NCBI GenBank assembly: GCA_037444705.1
Contig: JBBILY010000123.1
Location: forward strand, 1-9,558
Reading direction: 5' to 3'
DNA from: DATCYX01 sp037444705
GTDB taxonomy: Bacteria; Chloroflexota; Anaerolineae; Anaerolineales; UBA4823
Length of the DNA: 9,558 nucleotides
The notes under the pieces were generated by a model, which was given only the letters and a program-made list of their open reading frames with translations, searched no databases and was not told the DNA's origin. The translations under genes were made by a program, and so were the position numbers. Below, one piece after another: positions 6,049 through 9,558 of the stretch. Position 1 is the stretch's first letter. Each line of letters begins with the position of its first letter.

Positions 6049-6723
6049 GTGAATCCGTCATCTACTCTTCAAATTAAAGCAGCGACCTATGGCTTCTGGT
6101 CGGCCATCCTGGCCGCTGTGTTTGCAATCGCGTTCGCGATCCTGGCTGTTGCCTTCCCTGCGGCTGAGTGGAAGGGCATAGCCGCCTATGCTCGCTCGTT
6201 CTCCTCGACGCAAATGGCCTCGTTCATCCCCGCCTTCCTGTTGGCATTGGCAGTCGTTGTGTTAATGGTGAGCATACACTTCTACGCACCTGAAGATCAA
6301 CGCCTCCTCAGTCTGCTGGCCATCGTCTGCGCCACGATTTACGCCGCCATCGTCTGCAGCAATTATTACCTGCAATTGTTTGTTGTGCGCCTGAATCTCC
6401 TGGCTGGGCAACTTGAGGGTCTTGCCTTGTTAGCCATGCCCAATTTTCATTCCATGTTTTTCGCGCTCGAGGCCATTGGCTACCTTTTCTCCAGTTTAGC
6501 GACGCTGGTCGTTGTCCCCATCTTTTCGGGTGGGCGATTGGCGAACTGGATCCGCGGGCTTTTCATTGTAAATGGCGCGATTGGCATCCTCGGAGCGATC
6601 ATTGCTCCGTTTGACCAGCCCCTGGTGATACTGGTCTCGTTGGGATTTTGGAGTCTGTACTATCCGATTTCAATGATTCTGGTTGGCATCTATTTCAAGC
6701 GTGTTAAAAGCAGGCTGACTTGA
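6049..6723 (+). CDS. Six-helix integral membrane protein of unknown function
   Basis: 224 residues from a GTG start with AGGAG (6038-6042) six bases upstream; the ATG at 6044 is unusable because it meets a stop after two codons. Predicted membrane segments lie near residues 15-37, 57-79, 86-112, 135-158, 165-187 and 191-216, with short loops and a basic C-terminus (YFKRVKSRLT). That tail probably faces the cytoplasm, which puts both termini inside. There is no cleavable signal peptide and no transporter or enzyme motif I recognise. The size and helix pattern are like DUF4386-type bacterial membrane proteins, but I cannot assign it to that family with confidence. Arginine codons are mostly CGN, like the housekeeping genes. 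A terminator-like hairpin follows, so it is probably monocistronic. Confidence 0.75.
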   Translation: MNPSSTLQIKAATYGFWSAILAAVFAIAFAILAVAFPAAEWKGIAAYARSFSSTQMASFIPAFLLALAVVVLMVSIHFYAPEDQRLLSLLAIVCATIYAAIVCSNYYLQLFVVRLNLLAGQLEGLALLAMPNFHSMFFALEAIGYLFSSLATLVVVPIFSGGRLANWIRGLFIVNGAIGILGAIIAPFDQPLVILVSLGFWSLYYPISMILVGIYFKRVKSRLT

Positions 6724-6725
6724 AG

Positions 6726-6773
6726 GCCGACCGCGGCTCAGGTAAGAAGGCCTGAAGCGGTCACGGCTTTCTT
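6726..6773 (+). terminator. Possible rho-independent terminator after the membrane protein gene
   Basis: GACCGC (6729-6734) pairs with GCGGTC (6757-6762) and TCAGG (6738-6742) with CCTGA (6751-6755), forming an 11-bp interrupted stem. GCC/GGC pairs can extend the base. A modest T-rich tail (TTTCTT, 6768-6773) follows. The bulges and short tail make it a moderate candidate. Confidence 0.45.
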
Positions 6774-6894
6774 GTGCTATGGGTAAAGCGATAGGGAGAA
6801 TGCCGATTGGCCAGATTAACAGATAGCCACCGCCCGCATTCAACTGAGCGCTCGCCGCAGGTTAACGCCCAGCTCGCTGGACGGCAGAGCAAGC

Positions 6895-6901
6895 AAGGAG
6901 G
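6895..6901 (+). promoter_or_regulatory. Ribosome binding site that fixes the start of the GyrI-like gene
   Basis: AAGGAGG sits seven bases before ATG 6909. It lies inside the longer open frame that begins at 6807, which shows that the extra 34 N-terminal codons are not the natural start. Confidence 0.8.
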
Positions 6902-6908
6902 CGCGCAA

Positions 6909-7526
6909 ATGGTTAAAGTTGATCTCAGGCAGGATCTGAAGCATCTCTACAATCCCTCAGCCAGACAGGTCTCAGTGGTAGATGTCCCACCCATAAACTT
7001 TCTGATACTGGATGGCGCTGGCGACCCAAATGTTTCTCCGGATTACCAACAGGCAATCGAGGCACTCTTTGCCCTCTCTTACGCCCTCAAATTCAGGGTT
7101 AAGAAGGTCGTGGGTGTGGATTACGCGGTCATGCCTCTGGAGGGGCTGTGGTGGACTGATGATCCCAGGCAGTTCAGTCTGAACAACAAGGGATTATGGA
7201 AGTGGACGGCGATGATGATGCAGCCGGAATATGTGACCGGCGACCTGTTTGCGGATGTGCTGGACGAAGTCAAGGAGAAGAAAGGCCTTGTGGCTCTGGC
7301 CAGGGTGCGATTCGAAACCTTCCACGAAGGTTTATCGGCCCAGATTATGCACATTGGGCCCTATGCCGCCGAAGAGCCAACCATAGCCAGGTTACACGAC
7401 TTCATCAGAGAAAGCGGCTATGAACCGCGTGGGAGGCATCATGAGATATACTTGAGCGACCCACGCAGGACTGCACCAGAGAAAATGAGAACCGTCTTGC
7501 GTCAGCCTGTTCAGAAGCAGGCATAA
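6909..7526 (+). CDS. GyrI-like (SOUL-fold) small-molecule-binding domain protein
   Basis: 205 residues, a stand-alone effector-binding domain with no DNA-binding region. Visible family features are KHLYNPSARQVSVVDVPP (11-28), FLILDGAGDPN (31-41), YALKFRVKK (58-66), VMPLEGLWW (74-82), KWTAMMMQPEYVT (98-110), FHEGLSAQIMHIGPYAAEEP (138-157) and the C-terminal HHEIYLSDPRRTAPEK (177-192). GyrI-like proteins bind hydrophobic or cationic drugs; some stand-alone members have been reported to hydrolyse cyclopropanoid alkylating compounds, so a detoxifying role is possible but not shown here. The start is fixed by AAGGAGG at 6895-6901. Ten of fourteen arginines use AGA or AGG, unlike recG and glnA, where CGN dominates, which suggests horizontal gain. 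It converges on glnA. The family call is firm, the substrate unknown. Confidence 0.85.
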   Translation: MVKVDLRQDLKHLYNPSARQVSVVDVPPINFLILDGAGDPNVSPDYQQAIEALFALSYALKFRVKKVVGVDYAVMPLEGLWWTDDPRQFSLNNKGLWKWTAMMMQPEYVTGDLFADVLDEVKEKKGLVALARVRFETFHEGLSAQIMHIGPYAAEEPTIARLHDFIRESGYEPRGRHHEIYLSDPRRTAPEKMRTVLRQPVQKQA

Positions 7527-7532
7527 GCCATA

Positions 7533-7594
7533 GCCTAACGAGTGCTTCTACCTGACGCCGCGGCGGGCGCCGCGTCTGACCCCGGCCATTAGCC
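7533..7594 (+). other. Imperfect GC-rich hairpin between convergent genes, weakly attC-like
   Basis: GACGC (7554-7558) can pair with GCGTC (7572-7576), and GCGGC with GCCGC forms a tight inner stem. Outer arms CTAA (7535-7538) and TTAG (7589-7592) also pair. GCCTAAC at 7533-7539 fits the integron R'' consensus RYYYAAC and starts seven bases after the GyrI-like stop. The opposite end, ATTAGCC at 7588-7594, deviates from GTTRRRY at two positions. The structure could equally serve as a terminator for the converging genes, although no T-tract follows. Confidence 0.3.
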
Positions 7595-7629
7595 GTGTCA
7601 CCCCCCTCCTCCCCCTGCGCCCATGCAAC

Positions 7630-8967
7630 TCAGGCCACTTCCAGGTAGCGCTCCAATTCCCAATCGGTGACGCGCATGCGCGACTCCTCCACCTCAGCCC
7701 ATTTGGCACGGTGGAAAGCCTCATACGTCACCGGGCCCAAAGCCTCGATCAACACCGCGTCTTTCTCTAGTTCCCGCAGGGCCTCTGCCAGAGAGCCAGG
7801 TAGTTCGGCGATGTTCATGGCTGCTCGCTCTTCTGGGGTCAGGTGATACACATTGACGTTGTTTAATGGCGGCGGGCAGGGCAACTGGCGATCAATGCCA
7901 TCTAAGGCTGCGGCCAGCATCACCGTTAATGCCAGATAGGGGTTGGCTGAGGGATCGGGGAAGCGCAATTCAGCCCGCATGGATTTATTGCGGCCGGCGG
8001 TGTAATGCGGGATGCGGATCAGCGCCGAGCGGTTGATCTGCGCCCAGCCGACATACACGGGGGCCTCGTAACCCGGCACCAGGCGCTTGTAGGAATTCAC
8101 CGTTGGCGCCACTACCGCCGCCAGGGCCCGGGCATGCGCCAGTTGGCCGGCGATGAAGCCATAGGCGATTTTGGAAAGATGGCATTCATCGTTAGGATCG
8201 AAGAACAAGTTCTGCCCCTGGGCGTCAAACAGCGACTGATGGCAATGCATGCCCGAGCCATTGATGCCGAAAATCGGCTTGGGCATGAAAGACGCGACCA
8301 GCCCATGCTGGGCGGCGATGGCTTTGACCGTATATTTTAGGGTCAGGATATTATCCGCAGCGCGCAGGGCGTCGGCAAAGCGGAAGTCAATCTCGTGTTG
8401 CCCCAGGGCTACCTCATGGTGGCCCATCTCGACCTCCAGCCCCATGCCATTGAGGGCTTCCATCAGTTCCGTGCGCACCCGCACCGCCTCGTCGTTAGCG
8501 GAGAAATCGAAGTAGCCCCCCACGTCGTGCGGCACAGGGTGAATCGAGCCCGGGCCATTGCGCTTGAAGAGGAAAAACTCCGGTTCTGGGCCCACGTTGT
8601 AGGTCCAGCCGCGCCCTTCGATTTTAGCCAGCATGCGTTTGAGGGTGCCCCGTGGGTCGCCGCCAAAAGGTTCGCCGTTAGGCAGGTAAATATCGCAGAA
8701 GACGCGTGCCCGCCGCAACTCTGGCGGCGACCAGGGCAGAACGGCGTAGGTATTCGGGTCAATCACCAGGCGCATATCGCTCTCCTGGATGCGGGCGAAG
8801 CCCTCCACCGACGAGCCGTCGAACCACACGCCGTCATCCAGCGCCTCGGAGAGGCGGGCCAGGGGGATATCCACGCTTTTGACCGCGCCGGTGACATCGG
8901 TGAACTGCAATGAGATAAATTTGACCTGATCTTCTTTAGTGCGGGATAATAACTCTTCTTTGTTCAT
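7630..8967 (-). CDS. glnA: Glutamine synthetase, type I-alpha
   Basis: 445 residues, the length of the Bacillus-type class I-alpha enzyme, which forms dodecamers and makes glutamine from glutamate, ammonia and ATP. Landmarks: WFDGSSVEGFARIQESDM (48-65), GPEPEFFLF (126-134) with metal ligands E128 and E130, VEMGHHEVALGQHEIDF (179-195), the ATP/metal loop NGSGMHCHQS (236-245) with H241, the flap NSYKRLVPGYEAP (291-303) with E301, and RFPDPSANPYL (335-345). The alpha type is supported by the lack of the beta-type insertion and of the adenylylation-loop tyrosine motif. R59 aligns with B. subtilis R62, used for glutamine feedback inhibition, so direct feedback control is likely. The GAGAGA before the start is only a weak ribosome site. 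A large palindrome 35 bp upstream may be regulatory. Confidence 0.97.
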   Translation of the reverse strand: MNKEELLSRTKEDQVKFISLQFTDVTGAVKSVDIPLARLSEALDDGVWFDGSSVEGFARIQESDMRLVIDPNTYAVLPWSPPELRRARVFCDIYLPNGEPFGGDPRGTLKRMLAKIEGRGWTYNVGPEPEFFLFKRNGPGSIHPVPHDVGGYFDFSANDEAVRVRTELMEALNGMGLEVEMGHHEVALGQHEIDFRFADALRAADNILTLKYTVKAIAAQHGLVASFMPKPIFGINGSGMHCHQSLFDAQGQNLFFDPNDECHLSKIAYGFIAGQLAHARALAAVVAPTVNSYKRLVPGYEAPVYVGWAQINRSALIRIPHYTAGRNKSMRAELRFPDPSANPYLALTVMLAAALDGIDRQLPCPPPLNNVNVYHLTPEERAAMNIAELPGSLAEALRELEKDAVLIEALGPVTYEAFHRAKWAEVEESRMRVTDWELERYLEVA

Positions 8968-9002
8968 AGTTTCTCTCTCAAAAGTTCACAATTTCTTATA
9001 AA

Positions 9003-9030
9003 AGAGACGCCGCCTTAGCGGGGCGTCTCT
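9003..9030 (-). terminator. Strong hairpin between fmdB and glnA: terminator of fmdB and/or control element of glnA
   Basis: AGAGACGCC (9003-9011) and GGCGTCTCT (9022-9030) are perfect 9-bp complements around a 10-nt centre. Read on the minus strand the hairpin is followed by TTTATAAG, a short T-tract, so it can end the fmdB transcript. The same bases lie just upstream of a TATAAG box (8995-9000, minus strand) that could be the glnA -10, so an operator or attenuator role is also possible. Confidence 0.6.
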
Positions 9031-9090
9031 GAGGTTCCTGAGATAAGGCAAATTCAGGTGTGCAGCCCAGGCTGGAAGCCTGCCTGCTGA

Positions 9091-9375
9091 TCAGTCTTTT
9101 TTCTCCTTGCTCTCCGCGGATGGGGTTTTCTCCGCCTCACCGTTTTTCCTGGTTTCGGAAGTCTTGTCGTGAGATGAGCGCCCCCCGCCCGAGGGAGAAC
9201 GGTGGTCAGTGGCATAAAAGCCGGAGCCCTTAAAGACAATGCCTACCGGCGTATACACCTTGCGCAAGGATTTTTTGTTGCACTCCGGGCACCAGGTTAG
9301 CGGCGGATCGCTAAAGTGTTGCTGCCGTTCAAACTGAACACCGCAATTTTCACACCGATAGGTATAGATGGGCAT
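9091..9375 (-). CDS. FmdB family zinc-ribbon protein
   Basis: 94 residues. The N-terminal half is a typical FmdB/CxxC zinc ribbon: MPIYTYRCENCG with C8 and C11, a DPPLTWCPEC stretch with C29 and C32, then KVYTPVGIVFKGSGFYATD, which closely matches the family. The four cysteines should hold one Zn. The family is named after FmdB, linked to amidase/formamidase regulation, but most members have no proven role; a regulatory or RNA/protein-binding function is usually assumed. The last 40 residues are hydrophilic low-complexity sequence (Ser, Lys, Glu, Gly), probably disordered. AAGGG (9383-9387) and AGGAGG (9390-9395) lie upstream of the ATG. It is co-oriented with glnA but separated from it by a strong hairpin, so it is probably its own transcript. 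Confidence 0.9.
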   Translation of the reverse strand: MPIYTYRCENCGVQFERQQHFSDPPLTWCPECNKKSLRKVYTPVGIVFKGSGFYATDHRSPSGGGRSSHDKTSETRKNGEAEKTPSAESKEKKD

Positions 9376-9456
9376 AGATCTACCCTTATCCTCCTGCTCT
9401 TTGCACGGATGTATTCGGGCAAAGATATTCCATGCGGATTAACCACACAGGCCTGA

Positions 9457-9485
9457 ATTATAGCGCGCTTGGTAGAGGTTGACAA
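9457..9485 (-). promoter_or_regulatory. Near-consensus sigma-70-type promoter of the FmdB gene
   Basis: On the minus strand TTGTCA (9480-9485) and TATAAT (9457-9462) are separated by 17 nt. The -10 is a perfect consensus. The predicted start near 9450 gives a leader of about 75 nt. Confidence 0.75.
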
Positions 9486-9507
9486 GGAGTAACTTGGACG
9501 GTGTGAT
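9479..9507 (+). promoter_or_regulatory. Possible divergent promoter reading out of the window
   Basis: On the plus strand TTGACA (9479-9484) is followed after 17 nt by TGTGAT (9502-9507). The -35 box overlaps that of the FmdB promoter on the other strand. No gene start downstream can be supported before the window ends at 9558. Confidence 0.35.
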
Positions 9508-9558
9508 GGCTTTCTCAAAGTTCCTTGACAAATGAATCAAAATGGTCCTCTTCGGTAA

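Noticed and set aside
6807..6908. Longer start for the GyrI-like protein at 6807
   Set aside because: The perfect ribosome site at 6895-6901 and the family N-terminus MVKVDLRQDLKHLYNPS support 6909.
8395..8913. Plus-strand open frame of 172 codons opposite glnA
   Set aside because: Antisense shadow of a highly conserved glutamine synthetase; no family features.
9297..9518. Minus-strand open frame covering the FmdB promoter and N-terminus
   Set aside because: It overlaps the zinc-ribbon gene in another frame and runs across a consensus promoter; Ser/Arg-rich with no motif.
9525..9558. Second TTGACA (9525-9530) as a promoter, and short ATG frames at the right edge
   Set aside because: No -10 at the right distance; the ATG at 9532 meets a stop after eight codons and the one at 9542 is cut by the window end.

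Overview
The window looks like a chromosomal segment from a bacterium of the phylum Chloroflexota, most likely an Anaerolineae-type lineage. This is inferred from gene order and protein style: a DAK2/FakA-type protein, a DegV/FakB protein, a RecG with a long N-terminal extension, CoaD and a DivIVA/SepIVA-like coiled-coil protein lie in a row. The coding regions are moderately GC-rich, and most genes use CGN arginine codons. No species can be named from the sequence alone.

Layout. Bases 1-3990 (+ strand) form a tightly packed run: the 3' end of a fakA-like gene, fakB/degV, recG and coaD, with gaps of about 10 nt, 7 nt and a 1-nt overlap. It joins fatty-acid phosphorylation, replication-fork rescue and coenzyme A synthesis in one probable transcript. 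Directly after the coaD stop is a good sigma-70-type promoter. It is followed by a leader of roughly 150 nt that can fold into a three-way junction, then a GTG-started gene for a SepIVA-like coiled-coil protein (4181-4645). Convergent to it is a short-chain dehydrogenase (4685-5485, - strand).

Bases 5486-6048 hold no gene. They contain a hairpin upstream of the dehydrogenase, a MITE-like element of about 170 bp (13-bp inverted repeats, flanked by 8-bp direct repeats TAGAATGG), a near-consensus promoter and a long leader with a 14-bp perfect palindrome. The leader precedes a six-helix membrane protein of unknown function (6049-6723). After a terminator-like hairpin comes a GyrI-like (SOUL-fold) small-molecule-binding protein (6909-7526). 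Its arginine codons (10 of 14 are AGA/AGG) differ from those of its neighbours and suggest horizontal acquisition.

Bases 7630-9375 (- strand) encode a class I-alpha glutamine synthetase, preceded by an FmdB-type zinc-ribbon protein. A large palindrome between them could be the fmdB terminator, a control element for glnA, or both. The fmdB promoter is close to consensus, and its -35 box overlaps a possible divergent promoter reading out of the right end of the window.

Most genes are ordinary housekeeping genes. The items most worth a second look are the structured leader before the SepIVA-like gene, the MITE-like element, the RecG N-terminal extension, the foreign-looking GyrI-like gene and the palindrome in front of glnA. 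I did not find a clear new multi-gene system.
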